Source: an uncultured Halomonas sp. (lineage in GTDB: Bacteria > Pseudomonadota > Gammaproteobacteria > Pseudomonadales > Halomonadaceae). From it: a stretch of 64,000 nucleotides of DNA. Where the stretch lies: contig NZ_CANLTC010000001.1 in NCBI RefSeq assembly GCF_947493865.1, positions 372,001 to 436,000 of the forward strand, written 5' to 3'. Made by a program: the position numbers and the translations under genes. Positions within the stretch are counted from its first letter, which is position 1, and the number at the start of each line of letters is the position of its first letter. Below the pieces are notes generated by a model. It did not search any database. It had not been told where the DNA came from and saw nothing but the letters and a program-made list of their open reading frames with translations. Below are positions 1-10,454 of this stretch, one piece after another.

Positions 1-1313
<1,313 letters not shown>

Positions 1314-1328
1314 ATCACCAGGACAAGC

Positions 1329-1565
1329 TCAATGCAGCGTGCCGATGGCGGCCGTTTCGCCCTCTTCGCCTTCCCATAACTGCGTGCGCGTAATGGCACG
1401 ATCGATCATATCCTGGGCCACTTCGAAGCGGCTTCGACGCAGCAGATCGGCGGCTTCTTCGGAAAAGCGAATGCGCACCAGGGGTTCGCCTTCGTGCTCG
1501 GCGCTGCGCAATACGATTTCACCATCATCGAGTTCGACGATTTCCAACACAGCCGTCTCGGACAC
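1329..1565 (-). CDS. Small acidic protein of unknown function
   Basis: A 78-residue acidic protein that I do not recognise. I start it at GTG because AGGAGGT, a near-perfect Shine-Dalgarno, lies four bases upstream; the longer open frame has no comparable site. It reads MSETAVLEIVEL, then an alternating hydrophobic/acidic stretch with DDGEIVLR, LVRIRFSEEA and a helical segment ending in EGEEGETA. There is no signal peptide, membrane segment or cysteine. It could be a small beta-rich binding protein, but nothing shows a function. It converges on dbpA and lies about 100 bp downstream of the topA-linked DUF6586-like gene, so it may be the last gene of that leftward unit. Confidence 0.7.
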   Translation of the reverse strand: MSETAVLEIVELDDGEIVLRSAEHEGEPLVRIRFSEEAADLLRRSRFEVAQDMIDRAITRTQLWEGEEGETAAIGTLH

Positions 1566-1666
1566 GCTCACCTCCTTTTGGGCAACAAGACAACAAAAAA
1601 CGACCAAGGCGAAGTGCCATGGTCGTTTCAAACTGAAGGCATGGTACCACTTTGAAGGCTACTGGG

Positions 1667-2137
1667 TCACCATTCGATGCTAGTTTCGCGCAGATCGAGC
1701 AGCAACGCCTTGAACTGCTCGATACACCACCGAAGTTCGTCCGCGAGAACCTTGCGGTCCGCGGCAACGATCAGCGACTGACTGACTTCGCGCCGCGCGG
1801 CGCCCTCGACGCTTTGCAAGGCATCCAGACGCAGGATCAACAGGTTCAACCAGCTGTCGGGCATTTTCGCCAGCGTTCGAAGGCGCTCCACCTCGGCGAT
1901 GTTCTCGCTCTCTCCTTCCTCGCGTTCAAGCAACAACTCGCGCCAATCATGCCGCGCCAGGCGCGCATGCTCGGTCACCTCGCGCAGGGCGGCATCGAGG
2001 GCCAGCTCGAGCAACGCAAGCGTACCCTCTTCACTGGCCATGCGCCGGGCGGCCGCATGCTCGTCATCACCCCCTGGTACCGCGAGCAGCAATTCGGCCT
2101 GGTAAAGCAGCTGATTGGTGCGCCCGCGCGGGGTCAC
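1667..2137 (-). CDS. DUF6586-like protein, translationally coupled to topA
   Basis: About 156 residues, rich in Leu, Ala, Arg and Glu, mostly helical, no membrane segment. The start GTRTNQ-like pattern ([14 protein letters not shown]), the central SWLNLL and the final TSIEW resemble the uncharacterised DUF6586 family found beside topA in Pseudomonas; I assign it from memory of that family. An ATG lies 24 bases upstream inside topA, but I prefer GTG because it overlaps the topA stop as GTGA, with GAGG ten bases before it. That arrangement implies translational coupling to topA. No enzymatic motif is visible. Function unknown. Confidence 0.7.
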   Translation of the reverse strand: MTPRGRTNQLLYQAELLLAVPGGDDEHAAARRMASEEGTLALLELALDAALREVTEHARLARHDWRELLLEREEGESENIAEVERLRTLAKMPDSWLNLLILRLDALQSVEGAARREVSQSLIVAADRKVLADELRWCIEQFKALLLDLRETSIEW

Positions 2138-4764
2138 TTGCGCTTGTCCTCGACCTGCCATCTACCGTTGTCGAAGGTGGCTTTCCAACCGGTTGCCTTG
2201 CCCTCTTCATCGGTCATGACGTACTGGCTCTTGGCCTTGCGGGAGAAGCGAATCTGGGCCGGACGACCATCCGGATCCTCGATTGGGGCATCGAGCAGGA
2301 AATGGTACTTCTCCGGCAATGCCTCGGCATGGGCCTTGAGCTCCTTGACCAGAGGCGGGCGCGTCTCGCGATTCTTGGGAAACTGACTTGCCGCCAGGAA
2401 CAGCCCGCTGGCACCGTCGCGCAACACGTAGTGATCGTTCACCTTCTGGCAGGCAAGCTCCGGCATTGGAATCGGATCCATCTTGGGTGGCGCTGCTTCG
2501 CCACTCCTGAGCAGCTTGCGGGTGTTCTTGCAGTTCTCGTTGGTGCAGCCGAAATACTTGCCGAAACGCCCGGTCTTCAGCTGCATTTCGCTGCCGCACT
2601 TGTCGCATTCGATGGTCGGGCCTTCATAGCCCTTGATGCGAAAGCGCCCTTGCTCGATCTCGTAGCCTTCGCAGTCCGGGCTGTTGCCGCAGATGTGCAG
2701 CTTGCGCGTCTCGTCGATCAGGTAGCTGTCCATGGCGGTGCCGCATTTGGGGCAGCGGCGCTTGGCCCGCAGCGCTTGCGTTTCGGCATCCTCTCCCGCG
2801 TCCGCGGCGACGGCTTCATCCCCGGGAATCAAGTCAATGGTGGTCTTGCAGCGCTCCTTGGGCGGCAGATTGTAACCGGAGCAACCCAGAAACACCCCGG
2901 TGGAGGCGGTGCGAATCTGCATCTTGCGCCCGCAGGTGGGGCAGTCGATGTCCGTGGGCACCGGCTGGTTGGGCCGCATGCCGTCTTCACTCTCGGCCCG
3001 CTCGAACTTGGCGCGGAACTCGGCATAGAAGTCATCGAGTAGCGCCCGCCAGTTGCGTTCGCCCTCGGCTACCTCATCGAGGCTGTCCTCCATGCGCGCA
3101 GTGAAGCCGTAATCCATCAGGTCGTCGAAGGATTCCGTGAGCCGGTCGGTGACGATGTCCCCCAGCTTCTCCGCATAGAAGCGCCGGCTATCGAGCCGCA
3201 CATAGCCTCGATCCTGAATGGTCGAGATGATCGAGGCATAGGTAGAGGGTCGGCCGATGCCGCGTTTTTCCAGCTCCTTGACCAGACTGGCTTCGGTATA
3301 GCGTGCCTGAGGCTTGGTAAAGTGCTGCTGGGGGTCGAGCTTTTCCAGGGTCAACGCCGTGCCTTCACCAATGTCCGGCAACGTCTGATCCTCGTCCTTC
3401 TTGCCCGCCGGCTTCATTACCCGGGTATAGCCGTCGAACTTGAGCACCCGCCCCTTGGCTCGCAGCTCATAGCCTTCGGTCTCGACGGTCAAGGTGGTGG
3501 AGAGATACTCCGCCGGCGGCATCTGACAGGCGACGAACTGGCGCCAGATCAATTCATACAGGCGCTCTGCATCCCGCTCCATGCCGGCAAGATCGCCTGC
3601 GGTGCGGGTCACTTCGGAAGGACGGATCGCCTCGTGAGCCTCCTGGGCCCCCTCCTTGCTGGAATAGCGATTGGGTGATTCCGGCAGGTAGCGCTTGCCG
3701 AACTCATCCTGGATATAGTCACGCACACCGTTCACCGCATCCTGAGACAGATTGGTGGAGTCGGTACGCATGTAGGTGATGTAGCCGGCCTCGTAGAGAC
3801 GCTGAGCCAGCGTCATGGTCTTCTTGACCGAGAAACCCAGACGACCACTGGCGGCCTGCTGCAGCGTCGAGGTGATGAACGGCGCGTTGGGCTTGGAGCG
3901 GGTGGGTTTCTCTTCGCGGCCAGTAATCGTGAGACGTGCTTTTTCAAGCCCGGCAATACGTTCAAGGGTCTCTTTCTCGGAGGTCGGCCGAAACGGCTTG
4001 CCGTCCTGACGCACCAGCTCGAAACGAATGGGTTCTCCCTCAGAACTTATCAGATCCGCGTGAACATCCCAGAACTCTTCTGGCACGAAGGCGCGAATTT
4101 CCCGCTCCCGCTCGACGATCAACCGCACCGCGACGGATTGCACCCGGCCTGCGGATAAGCCGCGCGCCACCTTGCTCCACAGTAGCGGTGAAAGCATGAA
4201 GCCCACTACCCGATCGAGAAAGCGGCGCGTCTGCTGCGCCTCTACCCGAGGAACATTGAGGGTGCCAGGCTCCTTGAAGGCTTCCTTGATGGCGTTCTTG
4301 GTGATCTCGTTGAACACCACGCGCTTGTAGCGCGCCTCATCACCGCCGATGACTTCCTTCAGATGCCAGGCAATGGCTTCCCCTTCCCGATCCCGGTCCG
4401 TGGCGAGATAGATGGCATCGGCCTTCTCGGCGAGCTTGGCAAGCTCTGCCACCACCTTCTCCTTGCCCGGCAATATCTCGTAGTTGGCCTTCCAGCCGTT
4501 TTCCGGGTCGATGCCCATGCGCCGTACCAGCTGCGTCCAGGCCTTCTCCTTTTGGTAGGCTGCCTTTTTTTGAGGCGACATCTTTCGGGTAGCCGCTGCC
4601 TGGCGAGCACGCTCCTTGGGATCGGTGGCCTGCTTGCCCGAGCCGCTGGTGGGCAGATCGCGAATATGGCCCACGCTCGACTTCACGACGAAGTCGTTGC
4701 CGAGGTACTTGTTGATCGTCTTGGCCTTGGCTGGCGACTCGACGATGACCAATGACTTGCCCAT
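2134..4764 (-). CDS. topA: DNA topoisomerase I
   Basis: Type IA topoisomerase that relaxes negative supercoils through a transient 5'-phosphotyrosine link. The N-terminus [17 protein letters not shown] and DRDREGE near residues 123-129 form the TOPRIM domain with its metal-binding acidic residues. The catalytic tyrosine is Y331 in TYMRTDS. The C-terminal third carries three CxxC...C-type zinc ribbons (starting CPTCGRK, CPKCGTA and CDKCGSE), then a basic tail ending KDKRK. At 876 residues it is close to the 865 of E. coli TopA. The start has TGGAG nine bases upstream. The DUF6586-like gene overlaps its stop. Confidence 0.97.
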   Translation of the reverse strand: MGKSLVIVESPAKAKTINKYLGNDFVVKSSVGHIRDLPTSGSGKQATDPKERARQAAATRKMSPQKKAAYQKEKAWTQLVRRMGIDPENGWKANYEILPGKEKVVAELAKLAEKADAIYLATDRDREGEAIAWHLKEVIGGDEARYKRVVFNEITKNAIKEAFKEPGTLNVPRVEAQQTRRFLDRVVGFMLSPLLWSKVARGLSAGRVQSVAVRLIVEREREIRAFVPEEFWDVHADLISSEGEPIRFELVRQDGKPFRPTSEKETLERIAGLEKARLTITGREEKPTRSKPNAPFITSTLQQAASGRLGFSVKKTMTLAQRLYEAGYITYMRTDSTNLSQDAVNGVRDYIQDEFGKRYLPESPNRYSSKEGAQEAHEAIRPSEVTRTAGDLAGMERDAERLYELIWRQFVACQMPPAEYLSTTLTVETEGYELRAKGRVLKFDGYTRVMKPAGKKDEDQTLPDIGEGTALTLEKLDPQQHFTKPQARYTEASLVKELEKRGIGRPSTYASIISTIQDRGYVRLDSRRFYAEKLGDIVTDRLTESFDDLMDYGFTARMEDSLDEVAEGERNWRALLDDFYAEFRAKFERAESEDGMRPNQPVPTDIDCPTCGRKMQIRTASTGVFLGCSGYNLPPKERCKTTIDLIPGDEAVAADAGEDAETQALRAKRRCPKCGTAMDSYLIDETRKLHICGNSPDCEGYEIEQGRFRIKGYEGPTIECDKCGSEMQLKTGRFGKYFGCTNENCKNTRKLLRSGEAAPPKMDPIPMPELACQKVNDHYVLRDGASGLFLAASQFPKNRETRPPLVKELKAHAEALPEKYHFLLDAPIEDPDGRPAQIRFSRKAKSQYVMTDEEGKATGWKATFDNGRWQVEDKRK

Positions 4765-5156
4765 AGTGCTCCAGTTTTCTCGAGCCCAGGTCCCTGGAAG
4801 GTTCCGTTGACCTTGGCAGCGTGTACGTCGTGCCGGTATATGTTTCCGGCGTAAAATGCGCCTACCCTACCCCAGCCATTCCTGCCGCGCCAGTTGCGCG
4901 CAAGCGCCACAGCGCCGCGGCAATGGCCAATAGCATCCCGAGGCTAGCCGCCAGACAGGACTCTATGCAAGCCCGCTCCAAGAATAGAGCCGCCCGAAAA
5001 AGATAACATTGACGCTTGCTGATCAGCACGAGCCAGTTGAATGGCTGGTGAATCGGGTCTGACCCTAGAGGATTTGAAGAGTCGACATCTCTATACCAAT
5101 ACACCCCGGTCGCTCTCGCAACCAGGGTGTTTGGTCATAGTCGGCTTCAGCCAGAT
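4765..5156. other. Intergenic stretch upstream of topA
   Basis: Nearly 400 bp between the topA start and the end of the DUF3141 gene, both leftward. It must hold the topA promoter, but I could not pick a convincing -35/-10 pair. An 80-codon leftward frame in it lacks a ribosome-binding site and a recognisable protein pattern, so I do not call it. A possible terminator hairpin for the DUF3141 gene lies near its right end. No RNA gene was recognised. Confidence 0.6.
5101..5130 (-). terminator. Possible terminator hairpin after the DUF3141 gene
   Basis: ACACCC(C/T)GGT and its complement flank a ten-base loop, starting about 27 bases past the DUF3141 stop. There is no T-run on the leftward strand, so this is a weak call. 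Confidence 0.3.
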
Positions 5157-7577
5157 TCAGCTCGTTTTGGAACCATCGGATGGGGTCGACGGGCCCGTCT
5201 TGGGAGACGCTTTCTTGGGTGTGCCACTCTTTCTGGTGGTCTTTGTCTTGCGCGGTTTTGCCTTGGATGAAGCGGCTTTGTCCGAAGCAGTCCTGTTCGA
5301 GTCCGAACGAACCTGAGCGGAGTCCTGGGCCTTGGCTGAGGCCTTTCCACTATCCGATTCAGGCGCCTTGACTGGCGTCGGCTCTGCGGCAGGCTTGGCC
5401 CGATCAAAGAGCTGCTTGACCACGGCCAGACGCGAACGGGTCTTGTCGTCCAGGGGTTCGCTTGCTTTCACCACCTGTTCGATATGGGACTCGTAGGTCT
5501 CGATGGTGGCGCGATCTTCACCCTTCAGCATCGCCGGTATCGCCTCCATGGCGGCGTGACCATCCATGTTGAGAATTTCAAACTCATCGCGTACCAATGT
5601 CTTGAAGCGGTTCAGGTCGATGTCGGACCCCATTTCATTACGGGTCGCCTTCAGACGCTGGAAGTTGCGTTCATCCGTGGTGGGAGAACCCCCCAGCGCG
5701 AAAATGAGCGCTCTCACCGATGCCTGAACGATATCGCCGTCAGCCACGGAATCCCGCAGAATCTGCTTGCGCTGCTCCACGAAACGCCGGTGCTCCGGAG
5801 AGGCACCAGGCAACGGCAGCGGGCGCTGATCGTCCGCCCTGAGACCCATCAATATCTGCAGCCAAGGCTGACCGTAGACGTTCATGAACATCCGTTCCGT
5901 GGCCTGATCCCGCAGATCGCGGAAAGCATTCAGGCCATGAACGATCTGATCCGACACCATGGTCTCGAACATCTTGAACGGGTTGTTCGCATCGACTGGA
6001 TGGCGATTCGCCTTGACCATATCCGCCAGCACCGGCAGCGATGAAGCGGCAGGATTGCGATCGGAAAGCAGACGGTAGCCTACCTTCAGCGGGTGGGAAC
6101 GACGCAGCTGGCTTGCCATCTGCGGGGTAACCACCGCCTGTATCAAGGGCTGGAAATAGCGCCGATAAAGGCCAAGGTTGATGTTCGACACTCGAGACAC
6201 GGTGGCAAAACGGCGCTCGTCTTCAAGATTGGTCTTGACGATACCATTGATATCATCGAAATCCCGGGGGGCGAATTCGAGTAGATAATCCCCATCGATC
6301 AAATCCGGATTGGCCTGGGTGGCGTCGCGCTCGTTGACCTTGGCTTCATACAACCCCGGCGGCAGGATATCGATGTAATCCATGTTCGCCGTGAATTCCG
6401 TGTGTTCCTTGCGCGAGACGCTGCCGGATACGAAGATCCCCAGGTGCCCGGTCGTATCGTGAACACAGTAGACGATGGTCTGGTCGTGAGCCTGAATATC
6501 TTCCACGCTGTCGTACAGGTCATCGATCCAGCCAATCGCCTGAGGCGGCGGTGTAATGTCGTCTCCTTGAGAGCAGAACACCACGATGGGCGAGCGGATG
6601 TTGCGCAGATCGATACGGCGCCCATCTCGAGTGAGCAGCTGCGCTGTACTCAGACGATTACCGATGAACAAGTTATCGACGATGTACTGTATCTCTTCGC
6701 CATTGAGCACCACATGGCCGCCCCACCAGCGCTCGAAATCCAGATAGCGCTGCGCTTCGGTATCGACATTGGCGTAGAGATTGTACTGCTTGCTCCATAG
6801 CGTATTGGCCGGGTTGAGCTTCTCGAAATTCTGAACCAGCCAGGCACCGTCAAAATGACCATTACCGAGATCGCTCACCAGCGCGGTCAGCCAGCTTCCC
6901 CCCATCAGGCCTGCGGAATAACGCATGGGAGCCTTGCCCCGCTCACCTGCCCAATAGGAGAGAGGAGCGCCGGCAATGAGAATGGGGCCGAAGCAGTCCG
7001 GCTCCAGGGCTGCCGCCATCATGATCTGCCAACCGGCCTGGCAGTTGCCTACCACCATGGGCCGCTCGGCGACATCGGGATGGCGCTCGATGACATGGCG
7101 CAGGAAGGCCACCTCCGCCTCGGCCACATCCTCGACGGTCTGGCCCGGCTCGGGAAACGGCAGAAAGCCGATGAAATAACATGGGTGCCCTGCACGAAGT
7201 GCCACTCCCAGTTCGCTGTCCGGCTTGAAGCCCCCGATACCGGGGCCGTGACCTGCCCGCGGATCGACCACCACGAAGGGCCGCATGCTTTCGTCGATCT
7301 CGACGCCTTCAGGCGGCAAGATGCGCATGAGTTCGTAATTGACAGGATGAGGCAGATTGCGCCCATCCATCAGCACTTCGGAATCGAAACCCAGCACGTT
7401 CGGCTTGGTCTCTTTCATATGGGCTAGATACTGATTGCCGCGTTGACGCATGACATCCAGGTAGAGCACGCCGCGCTCACCGGCATCACGCCAATAGTCG
7501 AGCGCGGCTTTACCCAACCCCAACGGATCCCACATGGGTCGCGTCATTTCCACGAAGGAAGCAGTGAGAGGGAACAT
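5157..7577 (-). CDS. DUF3141 alpha/beta hydrolase with a PHA-synthase-like active site
   Basis: An 806-residue protein of the DUF3141 family, distantly like class I/III polyhydroxyalkanoate synthases. Residues about 95-385 form an alpha/beta-hydrolase core with a nucleophile elbow GNCQAG (Cys179), an acid at QGDD (339-340) and a histidine in TTGHLG (378), a plausible Cys-Asp-His triad. Residues 400-740 are helical and specific to the family. The last 60 or so residues are low-complexity Lys/Ala/Ser/Thr/Pro, like histone H1 or PhaF-type DNA- or granule-binding tails. No signal peptide. Start ATG has GGAG seven bases upstream. It stands alone, flanked by spacers of about 265 and 390 bp. A role in polyester or acyl metabolism is inferred from fold only; substrate unknown. 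Confidence 0.85.
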   Translation of the reverse strand: MFPLTASFVEMTRPMWDPLGLGKAALDYWRDAGERGVLYLDVMRQRGNQYLAHMKETKPNVLGFDSEVLMDGRNLPHPVNYELMRILPPEGVEIDESMRPFVVVDPRAGHGPGIGGFKPDSELGVALRAGHPCYFIGFLPFPEPGQTVEDVAEAEVAFLRHVIERHPDVAERPMVVGNCQAGWQIMMAAALEPDCFGPILIAGAPLSYWAGERGKAPMRYSAGLMGGSWLTALVSDLGNGHFDGAWLVQNFEKLNPANTLWSKQYNLYANVDTEAQRYLDFERWWGGHVVLNGEEIQYIVDNLFIGNRLSTAQLLTRDGRRIDLRNIRSPIVVFCSQGDDITPPPQAIGWIDDLYDSVEDIQAHDQTIVYCVHDTTGHLGIFVSGSVSRKEHTEFTANMDYIDILPPGLYEAKVNERDATQANPDLIDGDYLLEFAPRDFDDINGIVKTNLEDERRFATVSRVSNINLGLYRRYFQPLIQAVVTPQMASQLRRSHPLKVGYRLLSDRNPAASSLPVLADMVKANRHPVDANNPFKMFETMVSDQIVHGLNAFRDLRDQATERMFMNVYGQPWLQILMGLRADDQRPLPLPGASPEHRRFVEQRKQILRDSVADGDIVQASVRALIFALGGSPTTDERNFQRLKATRNEMGSDIDLNRFKTLVRDEFEILNMDGHAAMEAIPAMLKGEDRATIETYESHIEQVVKASEPLDDKTRSRLAVVKQLFDRAKPAAEPTPVKAPESDSGKASAKAQDSAQVRSDSNRTASDKAASSKAKPRKTKTTRKSGTPKKASPKTGPSTPSDGSKTS

Positions 7578-7759
7578 GTCTTGGCTCCGTAGGTGAAATT
7601 GCTGCGCTGCAAGATAATCATCTCGCCATTCTAACCGTCTTGGAGTCTGACGTCAGTTACTATGAGTTAAACCATTAAAAAGCGAGAACCAGCGCTCATA
7701 ATTCAGGCTTTTATAGGATTACTCATTCACTAGTAACTCACATTCAGTGACAACAAATA

Positions 7760-7779
7760 CGCCCGAGTCAGATCGGGCG
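7760..7779 (-). terminator. Hairpin downstream of the YebE-like gene
   Basis: CGCCCGA and TCGGGCG are separated by six bases. On the leftward strand the hairpin is followed by GTATTTGTTG, a modest T-rich tract. It could end the YebE-like transcript. Confidence 0.4.
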
Positions 7780-7799
7780 CTTTGAACAGACGGTTTAGT

Positions 7800-7831
7800 G
7801 CCGATACACCACCTAGCCGATACACCACCTA
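7800..7831. repeat. Perfect tandem duplication of a 16-bp unit
   Basis: The unit GCCGATACACCACCTA occurs twice head to tail with no mismatch. It lies just past the stop of the YebE-like gene and before its hairpin. It is non-coding here. Confidence 0.85.
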
Positions 7832-7842
7832 GAGAGAAAGAC

Positions 7843-8169
7843 CTATATTTCCGAGCCAGGCGCTCCTTTCATGGGCTCCTGGGTCGTAGTGCGCGTGCTG
7901 TCGCTGGCCGTAAACGCATCGCTCCCAGGCGTGGGATTGGTCTCTATATGGTCGCGCTGACGCGTTTGCCAGGCCAGGGCGCCCAGTCCTGCAACGACGC
8001 CATACTTCAAGGCCTTGCCTATGAGACTACGTCCTCCCCGGCTGCTGACCAGCAGCCCCACGAGACCGCCGGCAAGTGCACTGCGCGTATCGACACCGCG
8101 CTCACGTGAAGCGTCGCACAGCTCTCCTGCCGCCTTGGTCAATTGATTCAACGCCCCTTTATCTTCCAT
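7843..8169 (-). CDS. Short YebE/DUF533-like membrane protein without its TerB-like domain
   Basis: 108 residues. Residues 30-70 (SALAGGLVGLLVSSRGG, then KALKYGVVAGLGALA) match the glycine-rich hydrophobic N-terminal part of YebE/DUF533 inner-membrane proteins. YebE continues with a roughly 130-residue helical TerB-like domain; here it is replaced by a polar, Thr/Ser/Pro-rich tail of about 35 residues. Either this is a genuinely short variant or the 3' part has been lost; the tandem duplication just downstream is compatible with a rearranged 3' end. Start ATG has AAGGAG eight bases upstream. It is monocistronic and near the end of the lip operon. Function unknown; the family is loosely tied to envelope stress. 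Confidence 0.75.
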   Translation of the reverse strand: MEDKGALNQLTKAAGELCDASRERGVDTRSALAGGLVGLLVSSRGGRSLIGKALKYGVVAGLGALAWQTRQRDHIETNPTPGSDAFTASDSTRTTTQEPMKGAPGSEI

Positions 8170-8279
8170 AACGTTTTCTCCTTACCTGTAAAACATCATT
8201 GATGATCTATCCCTATTAGGTTCCAGAATGGCCTATCTCGCAAGTCTCCAATTACAAGAAAGCGTAGTTTGCTCTCACG

Positions 8280-8309
8280 AAAAACCCCATGGCCTGGGCG
8301 CATGGGGTT
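8280..8309 (-). terminator. Rho-independent terminator of the leftward lip/cell-wall operon
   Basis: AACCCCATG pairs with CATGGGGTT around a nine-base loop, and on the leftward strand five T residues follow. It lies 25 bases past the lipA stop. Confidence 0.75.
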
Positions 8310-8333
8310 GAATACTGCTACTTGCCGGAACGA

Positions 8334-9332
8334 CTACTTGACCTCGACACCGTGCGCTTGCTTGTCCGCATGATAGGACGAACGCACTAGTGGCCCTGAG
8401 GCGACATGGATGAAGCCCATCGCCTTGCCCTGCTCGGCAAACCAGGCAAAGGTATCCGGGTGTACCCAGCGATCCACCGGCAAGTGATTGCGGGAAGGTT
8501 GCATGTACTGCCCCAGGGTCAGCATGTCCACATCGTGGGCACGTAGATCGCGCATCACTTCGATGACTTCCTCGTCGGTTTCACCCACGCCAAGCATCAG
8601 CCCGGACTTGGTCAGCACGTCCGGGCGACGTGCCTTGTAGCCCTTGAGTAGATCCAAGGACCACTGATAGTCCGCACCAGGACGCACCCGACGATAGATC
8701 GACGGCACGGTCTCGAGATTGTGATTGAAGACGTCCGGGGGCGTCTGCTCGAGAATATCCAACGCTTTCTGCATACGACCGCGAAAATCCGGTACCAGCA
8801 CTTCGATTTCGATCGACGGGCTGTCGTTTCTGATTTCCCGAATGCAGTCGACGAAATGCTGTGCCCCGCCGTCGCGCAGATCGTCACGATCCACCGAGGT
8901 GACCACGACATAGTTCAAGCGCATCTCGGCGATGGCTTCGGCCAATTCGCGCGGCTCGTTCTCGTTGAGGGCATTGGGACGACCATGAGCCACATCGCAG
9001 AAGGGGCAGCGCCGGGTACAGATGTCCCCCATGATCATGAAGGTGGCGGTGCCGCCGTTGAAGCACTCGCCAATGTTGGGGCAAGAGGCTTCCTCGCATA
9101 CCGTATGCAGCCCGTGCTTGCGCAGCGTCTGCTTGATCCGGGTCACTTCCTGGGACACCGGCATGCGCACCCGCAGCCAGTCGGGCTTCTTGGGCAGCGT
9201 CTCGGTGGGGATCACCTTGACCGGGATACGTGCCACCTTCTCGGCACCACGCAACTTGACGCCCCGCTCGGCACGGGGCTTCTTGGGGGCCGGAGCGGCC
9301 CGCTCCTGACTAGCGACAGTGGTCTCGGTCAT
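8334..9332 (-). CDS. lipA: Lipoyl synthase
   Basis: Radical-SAM enzyme that inserts two sulfurs into protein-bound octanoyl chains to give lipoyl groups on the 2-oxoacid dehydrogenase E2 subunits and glycine cleavage H protein. The auxiliary cluster motif is [12 protein letters not shown] (C79, C84, C90) and the SAM cluster motif is CTRRCPFC (C105, C109, C112). I start at the ATG of MTETTVASQ, six bases past the lipB stop, with AGGA upstream; the longer open frame reaches into lipB and has no support. The roughly 50-residue Ala/Pro/Lys-rich N-terminus before the conserved core is typical. Last gene of the operon. Confidence 0.96.
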   Translation of the reverse strand: MTETTVASQERAAPAPKKPRAERGVKLRGAEKVARIPVKVIPTETLPKKPDWLRVRMPVSQEVTRIKQTLRKHGLHTVCEEASCPNIGECFNGGTATFMIMGDICTRRCPFCDVAHGRPNALNENEPRELAEAIAEMRLNYVVVTSVDRDDLRDGGAQHFVDCIREIRNDSPSIEIEVLVPDFRGRMQKALDILEQTPPDVFNHNLETVPSIYRRVRPGADYQWSLDLLKGYKARRPDVLTKSGLMLGVGETDEEVIEVMRDLRAHDVDMLTLGQYMQPSRNHLPVDRWVHPDTFAWFAEQGKAMGFIHVASGPLVRSSYHADKQAHGVEVK

Positions 9333-9337
9333 CGGTC

Positions 9338-10030
9338 CTATCCTGCAGTTCGTGAAGAATGGGCGGTTAGCTCGGACATGACCCCTTCGGGCATGCCTCG
9401 ACACTCATTGATACTGTCATCACCCAGCCGTGCGACCAGACACTGCAACAGGCGGGTCGCTTGCTCATCGATATCCGGGCGGCGCTCGCTCAGATCGCTC
9501 AGCTGAGTCATGTTCAAGCCGGCGTAGCCGCAGGGGTTGATGCGGGCAAAGGGCGCAAGATCCATGTCGATATTGAACGCAACCCCATGAAAACTGCAAC
9601 CGCGACGGATGCGCAGCCCCAGGGAAGCAATCTTGGCATCACCGACATAGACGCCGGGCGCATCGGCTCGCGGGTGCGCCTCGATGTCATGCTCGGCCAG
9701 CACATCGATCACGCTACTTTCCAGGGCAGTGACCAGTTCACGCACTCCCAGCTTGCGCCGACGCACGTCCAGCAGCGGATACATGACCACTTGGCCCGGA
9801 CCGTGGTAAGTGACCTGGCCACCCCGATCGGTATGCACCACGGGAATGTCGCCGGGAACGAGCACATGTTCGGGGCGTCCGGCCTGCCCCTGAGTGAATA
9901 CCGGCTCGTGTTCGACAAGCCAGATCGCATCCGCAGTTGATTTGTCACGACAGTCCGTGAAGGCCCGCATGGCACGCCACACCGGGGCATAGGGCAAACA
10001 GCCCAGACGATAAACGTCCAGTACGGCCAT
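9338..10030 (-). CDS. lipB: Octanoyl-[acyl carrier protein]:protein N-octanoyltransferase
   Basis: Transfers octanoyl from ACP to lipoyl domains, supplying the substrate of LipA encoded next door. The signature [12 protein letters not shown] (69-80) is intact. The catalytic pair is K133 in DAKIASLG and C167 in INPCGYAG. 230 residues, a little longer than the E. coli protein. Its ATG directly follows the ybeD stop codon and its stop is six bases from the lipA start, so ybeD-lipB-lipA are co-transcribed. Confidence 0.96.
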   Translation of the reverse strand: MAVLDVYRLGCLPYAPVWRAMRAFTDCRDKSTADAIWLVEHEPVFTQGQAGRPEHVLVPGDIPVVHTDRGGQVTYHGPGQVVMYPLLDVRRRKLGVRELVTALESSVIDVLAEHDIEAHPRADAPGVYVGDAKIASLGLRIRRGCSFHGVAFNIDMDLAPFARINPCGYAGLNMTQLSDLSERRPDIDEQATRLLQCLVARLGDDSINECRGMPEGVMSELTAHSSRTAG

Positions 10031-10333
10031 TCATAGCACCATGTGGACGCGCCCCGTCGCCTTGAGCGAGGCAAACAACGTCTTTAGCTGATCGTTGCTG
10101 GTGGCGGTGATCGTTACCCGCAGCGACTGAAACCGCCCCTTGCGACTGTCTACTGCCGTAACGGTATCGCTTTCGAAATCCGGCACATGCGCCTTGAGCA
10201 CCTCGACGATGGCTGCCTGAAAATCTGGCGCAGCATCACCCACGATCTTGAGTGGGTAATCACAGGGAAACACGATCTTGGGTGCCGGCCGAGGGTCTTC
10301 GGTGCGTAAATCTCGCAAGGACTTGTCACTCAT
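10031..10333 (-). CDS. ybeD: YbeD/DUF493 family protein
   Basis: About 100 residues of the DUF493 family, an ACT-like ferredoxin fold. In E. coli ybeD sits between dacA and lipB as here. I start at MSDKSLRDLRTEDPRP; the longer open frame is unsupported upstream sequence. Recognisable parts are KIVFPCDYPLKIVG, then the SLRVTITATSNDQL strand and the end ATGRVHMVL. The role is unsettled; a regulatory or lipoate-linked role is suggested only by its position and fold. Confidence 0.9.
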   Translation of the reverse strand: MSDKSLRDLRTEDPRPAPKIVFPCDYPLKIVGDAAPDFQAAIVEVLKAHVPDFESDTVTAVDSRKGRFQSLRVTITATSNDQLKTLFASLKATGRVHMVL

Positions 10334-10422
10334 GATGCTTACTCGGCAAACTCTATTTCCGAGTATTCTACTCAACCTTTGCGTCATGACCAAGGGGCAG
10401 GCAGGAGGGGCAAGGCAAGTGC

Positions 10423-10446
10423 TGGCCATGGCGACTGCCATGGCCA
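10423..10446 (-). terminator. Possible hairpin after dacA
   Basis: TGGCCATGG and CCATGGCCA pair around six bases, just past the dacA stop. There is no following T-run, so it may only slow or protect the transcript between dacA and ybeD. Confidence 0.3.
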
Positions 10447-10454
10447 AGAATGGA

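Noticed and set aside
2302-3042. Rightward 246-codon frame opposite to topA
   Set aside because: Lies over the zinc-ribbon region of topA; shadow frame.
4862-5104. Leftward 80-codon frame between topA and the DUF3141 gene with a hydrophobic stretch
   Set aside because: No ribosome-binding site, mixed amino-acid pattern, and no link to a known family; probably a chance frame in GC-rich DNA.
6855-7427. Rightward 190-codon frame opposite to the DUF3141 gene
   Set aside because: Shadow of the hydrolase core; no family pattern.
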